A stretch of 64,000 nt of DNA. Source: Astrothelium macrocarpum. Lineage: Eukaryota; Ascomycota; Dothideomycetes; Trypetheliales; Trypetheliaceae. The stretch covers positions 48,374 to 112,373 of the forward strand of contig JAGEMR010000099.1 of assembly GCA_021030915.1 (NCBI GenBank). The letters are read 5' to 3'. Shown one piece after another: positions 22,195-33,502 of the stretch (positions are counted from its first letter, which is position 1; every line of letters begins with the position of its first letter). The position numbers and the translations under genes are program-made. The notes beneath the pieces are model-generated. The model saw only the letters and a program-made list of their open reading frames with translations, did no database searches and had not been told where the DNA came from.

Positions 22195-23537
22195 TTACCA
22201 TTCTCTGATACTGCCATCTTTACCAGCAAATACTTGCAGTGGCCATGGAGAGGCTTCTTTCGCAATTTTCCTTACATAATCTTCATTGACCTCTATACCC
22301 AGACCTGGTCTTTCTAGGGCGTCTACAAACCCGTCCTTGACCTCGAAGACCGAGGCATCAATCACATAGCTGTGAAGATCATATTCGCCCGCTTCTTTAT
22401 TATAGTGAATACCCTGGCTCATCTCTTGGATGACGTGATTTGGGGTACTTAGACCTACTTGTAGACATGCTGCGAGAGCGATTGGCCCCAACGGACAATG
22501 CGGCGCTATTGCGACTAATTATCCGTATTAGAGCCACATCAAGATTCACCAAGAGCTAATTGCTCTAGTTAGATGGAAGTACGCACCATCATACGCTTCG
22601 GCCATTGTTGCAATCCGCTTCAGCTCCGATATTCCCCCACAATGTGATACATCGGGTTGCAGGACGTCCACAGAGCTTTCTAGATCAAGTCAATCCCCTC
22701 GACGTACAAATGAGATTGACCACATGACGACTCACGCTCAAGGAATTTCTTCACGTCCCATCGAGAGTGAAGTCTCTCTCCCAATGCAATAGCACAAGTG
22801 GTCAAATCACTAACCTGCTTAATACCTTCTGGGTGCTCACTAAGTAATGGTTCTTCGATAAAAAGCGGCCCATGTGGCTCAAGTGCTTTTGCCAGCTGCT
22901 TTGCCATCGGCCGATGTAGTCGGCCGTGGAAATCAAGTGCTGCATCCATTCCTAAACTTCTTACAATTTTCAGTCTTTCAACACTGCTATCAAGAACGGA
23001 CGGTGAGTCGAGCCATCCAACGTCTTCTGTTGCATTCATCTTAACAGCTTTGAAACCTTGCGCTTTGCGTGCACGAGCAGCAGTCTCTACGTCTGATGGA
23101 CGATCACCACCAATCCAGGCATAAACTGAGATTTTCTGACGGACTTTGCCTCCAAGAAGCTGATGAATTGGCACGTGGAGCCTCCGGGCCTTCAAGTCCC
23201 ATAAAGCGATGTCGATCCCAGAGAGTGCTGACATAAAGACGGGACCCCCGCGGTAAAAGCCTGAAATGAAATTTAGTTTTGATCAGCGTGTCAAGTATGT
23301 CGGTAAACTTGTGACTCCCTCACTCTGTCGCCATGCCGATTGCCATAGATGCTCGATGTCATCTGCTTCAAAGCCAATGAATCGCTCAGCAAAACCATTG
23401 AGAGTGCCCTCGACAGCTTCGGTGTGACCTTCAAGAGTCGCCTCTCCCCAGCCAAAGTTCCCTTCCGCATCAACGATTTTTACGAAAAGCCAGCGAGGCA
23501 GGACGCGAAAATACTCCAGGCTCTTAATGGGAGCCAT
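22195..23537 (-). CDS. D-galactonate dehydratase-like enolase-superfamily enzyme, four exons
   Basis: Exons 23537-23324, 23260-22736, 22679-22587 and 22514-22195 join in phase with GT..AG introns of 56-72 bp to give 383 residues, close to bacterial DgoD (382). Family landmarks: EYFRVLPRWLFVKIVDAEGN at the N-terminus, FYRGGPVFMSALSGIDIALW, YAWIGGDRPSDVE, FKAVKMNATEDVGW, the metal-binding ALDFHGR, FIEEPLL and ALGERLHSRWD, DVLQPDVSHCGGISE, and APHCPLGPIALAACL, then QGIHYNK near the end. Mandelate-racemase-type enzymes of this subgroup dehydrate acid sugars such as D-galactonate to the 2-keto-3-deoxy acid. The fungal substrate is inferred, not proven. It is divergent from the phosphoesterase gene, with about 500 bp between starts. 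Confidence 0.9.
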
Positions 23538-24037
23538 TGGCGCGAGGACCTTTGCAGTAACGATGTATTTGGGCTCAAATATTCAATGGACAAAAGACTT
23601 AACGAAAAGGTCAAGCAAACAAAGATGAATGAGTGAAGTTATGAGCTATTACGAGAATCAATGCAAAAACTTCCTTAGACCATTGAACGTGTCGGTTTAA
23701 TCAATCCCGAGCTCGTTCCTAAGTTCAGACTGAGTTGAATAAGATAGGTTCGAGAATTGATGACTCAAACTCACATCATCGGCACAGAAGTGCTGTCAGA
23801 CAGTAAAGTTCTGTTCTGTGCTCGATTGAGCCTTGTACAGTGGTGTAGATTAGACTGGGTACCTAAGGTATGGAAACTTTGAAGGACGTCGAGATACAAT
23901 GACGTATGGGTAAACTTTTTCGCCCCAACTCGCTCGACGCATTCTTACCTAGGTAGTTCTACCTTCTATCTTCAACCACGGTTCTCGGTACACAATGGAA
24001 GATTTAGCAGACTGCTCCTCACTGAATATAGCATTAC
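23538..24037. promoter_or_regulatory. Divergent intergenic region between dehydratase and phosphoesterase
   Basis: 500 bp separating two divergent start codons, so it should carry both promoters and 5' untranslated regions. No TATA box or known factor site could be assigned. The repeated motif ACCTA(A/G)GTA near 23860 and 23950 is noted without a known meaning. Confidence 0.4.
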
Positions 24038-25270
24038 ATGGCGGCGACAGGTCCAGATGATGCACCTACGCGAAAGACTAGAATTGTCTGCGTGTCGGAC
24101 ACCCATGGTTCATCTCCAAAAGATGGAGCGTGGAAACTACCAAAAGGAAACGTTTTGATCCATGCTGGCGACCTGACAAATCAAGGTACTTTATCCGAGC
24201 TGCAAAGGACAATCAAATGGATCGAAGATGCTGATTTCGAATGCAAAATTGTAATTGCTGGTACAATTCACTCAATGCTCTTGCTTTTGTTGTTGCTGTC
24301 CTCACGAATTTTCATAGGTAATCACGACATTACATTAGACCAGCAATTTTACGGTCAAAATTGGCAGCGATTCCATAACCAAGGTCCTCAAGACGCTGCA
24401 AAATGCCAAGCTCTGTTGGCAGAGTCACCTTCGATTACCTACTTGAATCACTCTTCTGCCTACATCCGTCTCACCTCTCCATGCGGCCCACAGACCCATT
24501 TCAGCATCTTTGGCAGTCCATACATTCCGTCTCGCGGGCTTTGGGCATTCGGATACGATAGTGAGGCAGAAGCAAGAGAGTTATGGGCAAAGATTCCTCC
24601 AGAAACAGATGTTTTAGTAACACATACTCCACCTAAAGGATTTTGTGACAATAGCCCAAAGTGGGGTTTTGAGGCTGGCTGTCAGGAACTCAACAAGGCA
24701 GTCGGTAGGATTCACCCACGTCTAGCTATTTGCGGACACGTGCATGAAAGTTGGGGAGCGACGAGAGTAATGTGGAGCGGCATTAGTTCCGACATGGCAC
24801 AAAAAGAACCCATTGCGCTCAATGATTCAGCTACTGCTAAAAAGCAATGTCTCATCGATCTGACAAGCAAGACAGAAGCCAAACAGCACAACGATGGCTC
24901 GCATGATGGGACGTCCGCCCGATCCCACGCGACGCCCAATGTGTCTGCAGAAGCAAGTTCTTCGCCAACCAACGTCGCAACAGCCAACCACAGCTTTGTC
25001 GCGTCAGACCAGTCAAGTGTAGCGCGTCAGCTCGCTAGTATGGGCATTGCGACCCAAGACGACGCAGATTTGTTGTTTGCCCGACAGTCGCATAGCAAAA
25101 ACAGCGCCCAAGTTCCGGTGCTGGGAGTCGGAGCTTATGCGGATCGAAAGGAAACTTGCATCGTCAATGCCGCCATTCTCGCAACCAGCTACGGCGTTAA
25201 GCCCAAGCGCTTCAACAAACCCATTGTCCTGGACATTGACTTGCCAGTCTACAATGACGTAGATAATTAG
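24038..25270 (+). CDS. Calcineurin-like metallophosphoesterase, one intron
   Basis: CDS join 24038-24260 and 24318-25270, 391 residues. The 57-bp intron (24261-24317) contains no stop and is a multiple of three, so it reads through as a Leu-rich insert. Splicing restores the conserved VIAG-GNHD junction. Metallophosphoesterase motifs: CVSDTHGSSP (first metal ligands), LIHAGDLTNQG, GNHDITLD, DVLVTHTPPKGF and the final CGHVHESWG. These coordinate a two-metal centre; this class (MPPED1/2-like) hydrolyses phosphoesters, but the natural substrate is unknown. The C-terminal 150 residues after GHVH are Ser/Thr/Ala-rich, then end with a conserved-looking IVNAAILATSYG and PIVLDIDLP that closes the fold. 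Confidence 0.9.
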   Translation: MAATGPDDAPTRKTRIVCVSDTHGSSPKDGAWKLPKGNVLIHAGDLTNQGTLSELQRTIKWIEDADFECKIVIAGTIHSMLLLLLLLSSRIFIGNHDITLDQQFYGQNWQRFHNQGPQDAAKCQALLAESPSITYLNHSSAYIRLTSPCGPQTHFSIFGSPYIPSRGLWAFGYDSEAEARELWAKIPPETDVLVTHTPPKGFCDNSPKWGFEAGCQELNKAVGRIHPRLAICGHVHESWGATRVMWSGISSDMAQKEPIALNDSATAKKQCLIDLTSKTEAKQHNDGSHDGTSARSHATPNVSAEASSSPTNVATANHSFVASDQSSVARQLASMGIATQDDADLLFARQSHSKNSAQVPVLGVGAYADRKETCIVNAAILATSYGVKPKRFNKPIVLDIDLPVYNDVDN

Positions 25271-28200
25271 ACTTGTCTTTGGTCCTCATCATTCATTTGT
25301 ATGCAAGCAAAGCCTCGACGCAAGTGCTCACTAACACCGGCCCACGTCATCCGCCGAGGCGAGCCGTTTCTGCCGTAAACACGTTACATTACATGCCTTG
25401 CCAGGTACTTTCAAGGCAACGGGAAAACGCGGAATGGGAATTTGAGAAAATTTTCTGTGCGGCTCAATCATAGCAAATTCTTCCATGCTCAACGGTACGA
25501 GACTTGCTTGATTATTCAATCTTTACAAAAACAGGTCATCCCTGTAGCGAAAAAACGATTATCGAACACGATTCCTATTTTCGCATGCTTTATTGGCAAT
25601 GCGATACAGGAAGTTACCGAAAATTTAACATTTCCATAGCCTATCTCGTGCTTTCGAATCTTGTTAACGTTCTTTCACTGCGAAGCCGACATAGGAAATT
25701 TATTGAAAAGGCATAGTTTGCCATGCATGTAAACATGAGAAATCGCATCAATCAGCACTGTACATGTGTAACCTGGCGACTGGATATCTGCCGTGTACCA
25801 CCATTTGGAGCCGCATGATATTGTGCAAGCGGTAATAGCGCATGGGCACCATGTTCAAGCCACCCGGTCATTTGTTTCTGGATTGGTCCATTCAACGTGC
25901 CGCTTCGCGTGGGAGTTCGGGTGAGGGTTTCAGATAACGAGTAGCATGATGATGCCCCGCTTTCCTCTTGTTGGTAACAACAACAAATTGATGTGGATAA
26001 TAAGTCAAGAAGGGTAAGGGTTATTTCTAGTAGCATTGCCTACTTGTTTGCTGTGTACGTTTACAGCCACAGGCAAACAATCCGTCGGCCGAGACAGACT
26101 TTACATAGTACAAATGTAGGCACTCGAAGAAACGTGCGCGGCGCAGCAGCCCAGGGCTGAAAACCGAAAACGAATCCGGAGCAATTGCTTCTATGCCACG
26201 CTGAATTTGTATCCGATTTCGGGTGTTCTCACTTTTTGGTGAGCGTATTATAACTGGCTCAGGGCAGACGGCGTTAACGAAGCCATGGCTGTCTTGCAAT
26301 GGATTGATTTCCATAGACGATCCCGTTTTCTGCAGTGGATCGCACGTTTGATCGTTGGAAAATACCGAAAGCACCAAGTTTTGAGAACCTGCACGCGAAC
26401 CTTGGCATCTAAGACTACCAAACTTGGTTGGGTCGGGGTTCCGTTAGTCTCCTAAGACACCCGGATCCGCTTATTCTCAGCGACTATCATCTGACCTGGT
26501 GCACCGGTTTATTGGGCTCTATATATTGGTTGTCAACTGATCTCTTCTGATACATTTGGCGGGGCTATTCCCCACAGAAGGCAATGAGGGGCACCCCTGA
26601 CCGGCAGGCTTGGCCCCAGATCTAGGGTTGCCTCGAAGGCACGGTTAGGAGGATTGCGCAGAGGCTTAGAAAGGTTGTTGCCTATCACACACATGTCAGG
26701 TCTCGGGAGTATCGAAGCGCTGAGGCTTTATGGTGGCACTGAATCAGTACGGAGATTCCCAGCCTGTAGAACGCGCGAACGCTGGTGATATTTGCCCGAC
26801 GACGCTGCTGTAAGAGACAGCCATTCACACAGTTGCAACCCTGAAGACTGGGCGGAGAGCTAGGCCTCGGGAAGGATTAGTCTCAGAAGCGTTTAAGACC
26901 GTTCGCAGTTAGAAAACCGAAGTAGCTGCATCTTACAGCACATCAGCCTGCAAAGGATGTCAGATGGTCCTGACGTGGGACCTGACGATGGATGGCAATG
27001 ATTGGTCGGAAGTTTCAAACCCGCAGTGCTTAAGCGCCGTAACTGGCAGCGAACAGGGCATTGCACAGAGCGCGGGTTCTGGTTCAAGTTCAACGGCGCA
27101 AGGTACTTGGGTGTGAGGTGCAGCTGACGGTGTCGTCTCCAGTAGCAGAGCGTGGCCGATTTGCTGGCCGCTTCCAACGGAAAGCAAAGCCGACTTTGGC
27201 CCGCAAACACGCCGCTGGATGTGGGTGTAAGACCGTCTCATAGGTCGCATGTGCATGGTGTCGGGCGATGGTGGTGGACGATGGAGAAAGCAGGGAGCAG
27301 GAAACAGAAAGGAGGTGTCGATGGAAGAAAGTCGGTAGAAGGGTGCGCTTGAGAGGCTCTTCTGTCAGCCTACAGAAGAGTGACGGTCGAGTGCGTCGTT
27401 CCTGCTCGAGCTGAGTAGGTAATGCTCTGTCGTTTTGCTGTCATCAGCTTGTTGCGACCCTTTTACTATTTTCATATCAAATCCTTGAGCCCAATGGCCT
27501 TGTAGGCATTCCTTTGAGCGCTCTACTCGTGCAGCTTGAGTAATCTCGGGCAATTGAACCACCATTTTCCAAACCATCGAGCCAAAGTCAAGCCGTGTGC
27601 CCGGCATTGACTATTTGGGACCTAGCAACAAGTCTCCCTACGGTCAGGATCCGGCATTCTTAGGCTATCATCAAGTCTACATTATTCTTGGAGCTATAGC
27701 GTCCAGACTGCATCTCGACTCTGTCCTTACCCAGGAATTGGGAGAAGGGCGAAACGAAGAAGTAGCGGTCATAGCTAGTACTCGGTACCTATAACCACAC
27801 CGCCAAGCGTGCTAGACTCGGCTAGGCGTGGTAGAGACAGAGCTGGAGGCATAGCAACGCCCGCGCCAGCCTTGTCGACCGACGACTCACAACCGCACTC
27901 CTCGCAACACCTCTCATATTTGACACATTTCGCATCAAGACTCATCTCTGACAAAAACCACGACGAACAACCGTCGGTCGACTTCAGCCATCGGCGATCT
28001 CCTGCTGGTGGGAGTTAGTTCGCCACTGCTTTGAATCCGGCTCCGGTCGGGGCCGTGTAGCGCCGGTACCTTGCGAGTTTCAGTCTCTTCCATCTCTCCA
28101 CGCCCTTCACGGTTGCTCAGCCATCGTTCAGCCACATCCTGGGCCCTTCTCTTTGATTCTCCTCGAATTCTATTTCTGCATCTACGGTCTTTCATCTGGC

Positions 28201-28473
28201 CGACGTGCGCCGACACAGAAATCCATATACATACGACGAAGAGTTGTCTGGCACAAGCGTCACTCCTTGACTACATCTGTGCACATTCACTAGAAACCTG
28301 CGTTTATCACACTCACGCTATTCACTCACCTTACTCCACATTACTCTAGCGTTGCGGCCTCTATATATTACATGCTTAGCTGTCTCCGCAGGACCCTTAA
28401 TCTGACCGACATAATCCTCCCTCCCTGATACCTACACTACTACATCTCGCCACAACCGAGCTGACTGAGACAA
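25271..28473. other. Long gene-free stretch
   Basis: 3.2 kb with normal composition. Only short overlapping frames on both strands; none has a recognisable domain. The last 500-700 bp are C/T-rich and probably include the promoter and a long 5' leader of the J-domain gene. No RNA gene recognised. Confidence 0.45.
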
Positions 28474-30492
28474 ATGGAATCGCCACTGCCTGAAGACCCA
28501 TATGCCACGCTTGGCGTTGCTCAAGATGCATCTGAGCAACATATTAAGACTGCCCACAAAAAGCTTGCTCTCAAACACCATCCTGACAAGGTCCACGATG
28601 AGACAAAGAAAAAGGAAGCATCAGATCAGTTCCACAAGATCCAGCAGGCCTACGAATTGCTCATCGATAATGGCCGGAGAAAATTGTATGATGCACAAGT
28701 TAGACTTGCCGCCTTGAGAAGAGAGACCATGGAAAGTAAAAATGAGAGGTCCAAAAGCGGTTATCCTCGAGAAGCTTCGCAGACAGGCAGTTCGATGCCG
28801 AGGACAACAACCGCTGCCTATGACTTTAAGACAAGTCCGACCACAAGGGGAGCGTCATTTGGAATGAAGGGTCCTCCAAGATTCGAGGAGAGAAAGCCGA
28901 GTTATGTGTACGAAGATCCCGTACGCCGTGAAGAAACACGGGTACCAGAAAGCCGATATGAAGACTACCACGCCAAAACGAAGACCAAGACGACCTCACG
29001 TAGCGGTAGGTACGTCGAGCCAGAGCCAGTAAAAGTGTCGAGAAAGGAAAATGAAAAGACCTTCCGGTCTGAAAGGTCAAGGGCATCAGATCGAGAAAGA
29101 ACACGAGAACGGGACTTTAAATACAAGCACGTGGAGCCGGAGAATGTGGAATTCTACGAGGATTCATACCGAAATCCTGAGAAAGCGAGATCATGGGAAA
29201 GAGACCAGATGCGCGAGTATGTCAGGAAGGAAGTACGAAAACAGAAAGCTCGCGCTGATGAGGATCCAACCTACGACTATGATGCCCACTACAAATCACG
29301 CGCGCAAGAAGAGCAAGCGCGGGAATATCAACGACGGTACAAGTCATCCTCTGCGGAACCGGAAACGCGGCCGTCTGCTTCCCGTAGTAACTCTACAAAG
29401 GATGCAGAACGCATTCGCCGCTCGACAACAGACACTCGTCCCAGTGTTGCGCGCCGGTCAAGTGCCAGGAAAGCAGATCACTCGCCTTCAAGACGAACCA
29501 GAAGAGACGGTGACAAGAAGAGTCCAATGCCAGAAATTGTGGAAGAGCCAAAACGCCGCGATTACAACTTCCACTCGAATTACTCTTCTCCTGATTTGGA
29601 AGACATGGTGAATGACAACCCACCACAGTTTGGACGCAGCTATCCAATGCCAACGATGCGACCTCAAGAGACTGCTCAACCAAATCTACGCCGATCAGAG
29701 ACCATGCCTGTTTATTCTTTAACTTCTGGTAAGAGCAAAAGGGATGGAGCGCATGCAACATCAAGTCGATTAAGAGAGACGAATTTGGACAGCGGTTACA
29801 ACAGTCCCGATTCGCCGGTCAGTGATTCTTTCCCTCACACGACTCAATTTACACCGGCAAAGGGCTCTCAACAATTCTTTGGAGCAAGTGTAGTGGCGGA
29901 GCCATACGAATACAGCAATGGCCTCCGCACTCAACGTGTCGAACCCACTCCATCGCACCGCAAACGAAGTCCCAGTCCTCGCGAACATCGCTCAAGAGAT
30001 AGTTCCCGTCGGCAACATGACACACCGCACACCCCGACATTCAAGACTACCACATATCAATACCCTTCTTCCACCACGGTTGAGCCTCCTACCTCCGCCC
30101 CAAGCTCTGTCCACCCCGCTGAGCCGGCGTCCGATCGACCCCGCCTTTCTCGACGTGACGCATACTACTCCTCTTCCAGAGTTACCGCTCAATCCAACTC
30201 TTCATCCCGTAATCTCTTTGGCGAATCTGGTGCAGGCACCACTGTCGCGGTTGAGCCGACGCCAATCTCCAGCAGTGGTATGAAGTCGTCAAAGAAGAGC
30301 AGCGCAGAAATGATGGCGAGTTGGGCGAAGAATGCACCTTCCAATGTGCAGTATGCGAAGCAGCCAAAGATGGAGGATATCCGCATGAGTAATCCGATGG
30401 GAAGTCGGGCGAGACAGAGTGGTGGGCACCACCGGAAAATGAGCAGTACCACAAGTCGCGGGGCGAATCTGAGGAGGGAGCAAGTGTATTAG
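28474..30492 (+). CDS. DnaJ (J-domain) protein with long disordered tail
   Basis: 672 codons, no introns. Residues 9-75 form a J domain: DPYATLGVAQDASEQHIKTA, the HPD motif within LKHHPDKVHD needed to stimulate Hsp70 ATPase, and ending AYELLIDNGRRKLYD. The remaining 600 residues are rich in R, S, E, K, T and P, with many RE/RS/YE segments, and are probably intrinsically disordered. There is no zinc-finger or C-terminal peptide-binding domain, so it is a class C J protein. Such long-tailed fungal members are common and mostly uncharacterised. The start is chosen because it directly precedes the J domain and follows an A-rich context. Confidence 0.88.
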   Translation: MESPLPEDPYATLGVAQDASEQHIKTAHKKLALKHHPDKVHDETKKKEASDQFHKIQQAYELLIDNGRRKLYDAQVRLAALRRETMESKNERSKSGYPREASQTGSSMPRTTTAAYDFKTSPTTRGASFGMKGPPRFEERKPSYVYEDPVRREETRVPESRYEDYHAKTKTKTTSRSGRYVEPEPVKVSRKENEKTFRSERSRASDRERTRERDFKYKHVEPENVEFYEDSYRNPEKARSWERDQMREYVRKEVRKQKARADEDPTYDYDAHYKSRAQEEQAREYQRRYKSSSAEPETRPSASRSNSTKDAERIRRSTTDTRPSVARRSSARKADHSPSRRTRRDGDKKSPMPEIVEEPKRRDYNFHSNYSSPDLEDMVNDNPPQFGRSYPMPTMRPQETAQPNLRRSETMPVYSLTSGKSKRDGAHATSSRLRETNLDSGYNSPDSPVSDSFPHTTQFTPAKGSQQFFGASVVAEPYEYSNGLRTQRVEPTPSHRKRSPSPREHRSRDSSRRQHDTPHTPTFKTTTYQYPSSTTVEPPTSAPSSVHPAEPASDRPRLSRRDAYYSSSRVTAQSNSSSRNLFGESGAGTTVAVEPTPISSSGMKSSKKSSAEMMASWAKNAPSNVQYAKQPKMEDIRMSNPMGSRARQSGGHHRKMSSTTSRGANLRREQVY

Positions 30493-32758
30493 TGGCAGTT
30501 AAGGTCGGCTGTTCGAACTGCGGCGAAGAACTTGGAAGCGGTGATAGATCGAGGAAGTGTGGAGAGCTATACCTGGCCAGGAAGGGCATTTATCTGTACG
30601 AGAATGTAAAGGAAGGGTTCCAGGTTCACTCAGATATGGTTATTCCCTTCGAGCTGGTACGAGTCCTGTGAAATACCCATGAATTTTCTATTTCCTATGC
30701 CATCTGGTATCTACAATGCTGTAAATTTGGACAACTAGTTTCCCCTGATTTTTATTGGCTATGTCATTCGGACTGTGAAGTCGGGAAAGAGGCCACGGAG
30801 TTTGGGGGCTTTTACGATATGGAAGAGCTCCCAGTAGCCTCAGAATATGTAGGACTACTTTTTGAGCATCTAGAAGCGGATATTGATATCATGTCGATAG
30901 TACGCCATCAGAGATTGAATACAATATACTACAATGTATAAAGTTACCAAGCCATCGCTAATAGTCATTGCAAATGATCTTTTCTGTCGAAATAGTTGTT
31001 GCAACTTTTACAGGGACAACCAGACGAATAAGCCAGGAAAGTAGGACTCACGGTTCCTCATTCTCTGACTATGACGCTTCTTTGGTGACCCATGCCTGAG
31101 ATGAATCATTCGCTGCTACAACTTGGTGGCAAAATTTAACATGAGAGCCTTTACTGACCAGCGACCATGCCATGGCATGGGACATAAACCGTACTATCAG
31201 CAGTGTTTTCAAATCTACTTTTAAGGACACCAACTATCGCAGGCTGACTTTCGAGGACATCTATTGATTAGACCAGAAGGTTTACAAAGCGTATGCCTCT
31301 GATAATCTGCTGTATAGAATTCTCCATCTTTGCTTAGAGGCTAATAATGGAAAGCTTATTTCCGCTCCTCCACCCGGGCTGACCTGGGCACATCTCGTCT
31401 CAATCTCGGAACTTCCTGATCTTTTTCTTCCCTCGACTCCAGCATGTCCAATTTGGTCCATTTCGTGGCTCTGTGCTGCTTTGTCCACACCTGTTCCGAT
31501 CGAAAATCTTCCCTGTGCTTTGCAAGTAGCTACGACCGAGGACCGACATACGTGTGGCTTTGAACAAATTCCCTCGATCGACGCAAAGTCTTCGCATTTG
31601 TATTTTCCTGCACGCGATCGGAGCCTTTTCGCGTAGAGGGACAATGTGATAGTCTTTGCCCTTTTGCTTTGCAACGTAGCTTAATGGGAGCAGAGACTGG
31701 CGTTCGGTTCGTCTGATTCTTCCTGGAGGTCCAATGTGCCAAGTCGTTTCTGCTGTGTCTGGATATCTTGCCAGCTTCTTCTGGAGCATTTTCGACACCT
31801 ACCCGATATTTGCCTGGACGCCTTCTCTCTGTTTATGGAGGACAGTTCGGGCTACCGCAAAACTACAACGTTTCTCATAAGTAATGCACTATTACGCATC
31901 AATCTCTCCCTACATTCTCACTAACATAGTCTAGATCTTGTCACGCAGCCCCTCCAGATACATCTCGCGAACATGATTTATCTGCTTCTTTGCTTATACA
32001 GTTCTGACATGGTGTACAACATCCCCAGACTTCTTGTGAGACCTATCGATCAATCCGTTCCCAAAATCGCACCCCTTTAGCCGATCGGCAACTTCAAACA
32101 GTCAAGCCTAAATATCTAAGCTCTGACTTCGCTAGTCGAAACTCCAGCCGTGGACCCTCAAATTGCCATAACACCATGTTTCACTATGCCTCTGAAAATT
32201 GGGATGGAAATTGGATTGGTCATCTGCTGGCTACAATAGTTGTTAAAGGTCGTGAAAGGGTATATCGATTGAGCGTATGCCAGGGGGACCCTCAGCTTGA
32301 ACGTCCGGCTTCAGTGCTATCAACACTTGCGATTGGCTCCCTGTCAGTGGCCAGACATGATATCTGATTGAGGAATCTTCAAATCTTTACAAGCGATTTA
32401 TGGCACGTCGACTCGTTTTAACCGTAAACGGTTTGGGATACTTCAAATATCATCCGGATTCGGCATGAGATAACTGCTTGGAGCATTTGGGCTGATACCA
32501 TGTCCTAATCAGGGGTGACAAGGGAAGATTTGAAAACGAGTGCATATTGGCATTTCCTGAAAAGGAAATTTTGCCGCACAGCGCTTTCGAGACACATGAC
32601 CATTCATGGCTGCCTCCACTAGAGTACGTGTTTGTGATAAATTACCACGCCAGCTTGTTTCTTCACCTTGCCACGTCCTTCCTCAACTGCCAACCAAGGT
32701 ATGTTCATTTAAGTAATGACCACTTTTACAATCTACTAACTTAGTAGAGTATCACGAA
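30493..32758. other. Gene-free stretch
   Basis: 2.3 kb following the J-domain gene. Minus-strand frames at 31282-31798 overlap each other and show no domain. Nothing else recognised. Confidence 0.45.
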
Positions 32759-33502
32759 ATGGCTGTTTCGACTGCAGTGCAACGATTCGTGGTCACTACA
32801 GAACTCCTCGAGAAGGTCCTCGAATTCGCGCCCGCCAAGACCATTTTGACCAGCCAGCGTGTATCTCGGGAGTGGCGGAGAGTGATCAAAGCCTCCCTTC
32901 CACTTCAGCGTGCGCTTTTCTTAGCACCGATTCCTGGCAATATGATCAAGCTCTGGACTACTCTGGAGCTGAAGTGCCCATCCCATGAGATCTGGCATTA
33001 TTTTCCTTCCGAAGTCAACAAACTCACCGTTGCCCTGAATCCTTTTCTCTCGACTATTATTCCCCACATTGGTGACGAAGTGGCTTTTCACGATGGCATG
33101 TACAAGCACACCTGGTGCCCTCAAAACAAAGTCTTCGCCAAGAGCAGCCCTGCTATGGACTACCCCAAAGCATCCTGGCGCAATATGCTCTTTACTCAAC
33201 CCCCTTGTTTCGAAATTGGTCCTCTAGCTAAGACATACATCTCAAGTCCGACTGGACGCGCATTGATTATGGAAGAAATTGTGGAAGGCATTTGCGAGTC
33301 TATGAGAGCATTTGTTTTAGGTTCTACTCTTACTTGTCACAAAGTGGACTGTATGCTTCACTGGAAGCTCAACAATTGGGAGACTTGGATCAGGGACTTG
33401 GATAAGCCATTGGTGGAATTCGAAATTTCAACATCAGGGAGACCCACGACGAATAACGACCCTATCGAACCGGCTACTCATAATAGCTCTCACGAGGGCT
33501 AA
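32759..33502 (+). CDS. F-box-like protein, paralog 1
   Basis: 247 codons. The N-terminus holds a fungal F-box: FVVTTELLEKVLEFAPAKTI followed by LTSQRVSREWRRVIKASLPL. F-box proteins bind Skp1 and recruit substrates to an SCF ubiquitin ligase. The rest carries the pattern seen in a large fungal family: L-N-P-F, then PKASWRNMLFTQPPC about residue 140. The same two patterns recur at 42086-43084 and, broken, at 35582-36238. No leucine-rich or WD repeats are present, so the substrate-binding part is unknown. The start ATG follows a short leader, and no intron is needed. Confidence 0.75.
   Translation: MAVSTAVQRFVVTTELLEKVLEFAPAKTILTSQRVSREWRRVIKASLPLQRALFLAPIPGNMIKLWTTLELKCPSHEIWHYFPSEVNKLTVALNPFLSTIIPHIGDEVAFHDGMYKHTWCPQNKVFAKSSPAMDYPKASWRNMLFTQPPCFEIGPLAKTYISSPTGRALIMEEIVEGICESMRAFVLGSTLTCHKVDCMLHWKLNNWETWIRDLDKPLVEFEISTSGRPTTNNDPIEPATHNSSHEG

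Noticed and set aside
28826..30589. Several antisense ORFs over the J-domain gene
   Set aside because: Shadows of the 672-codon gene; no domains.
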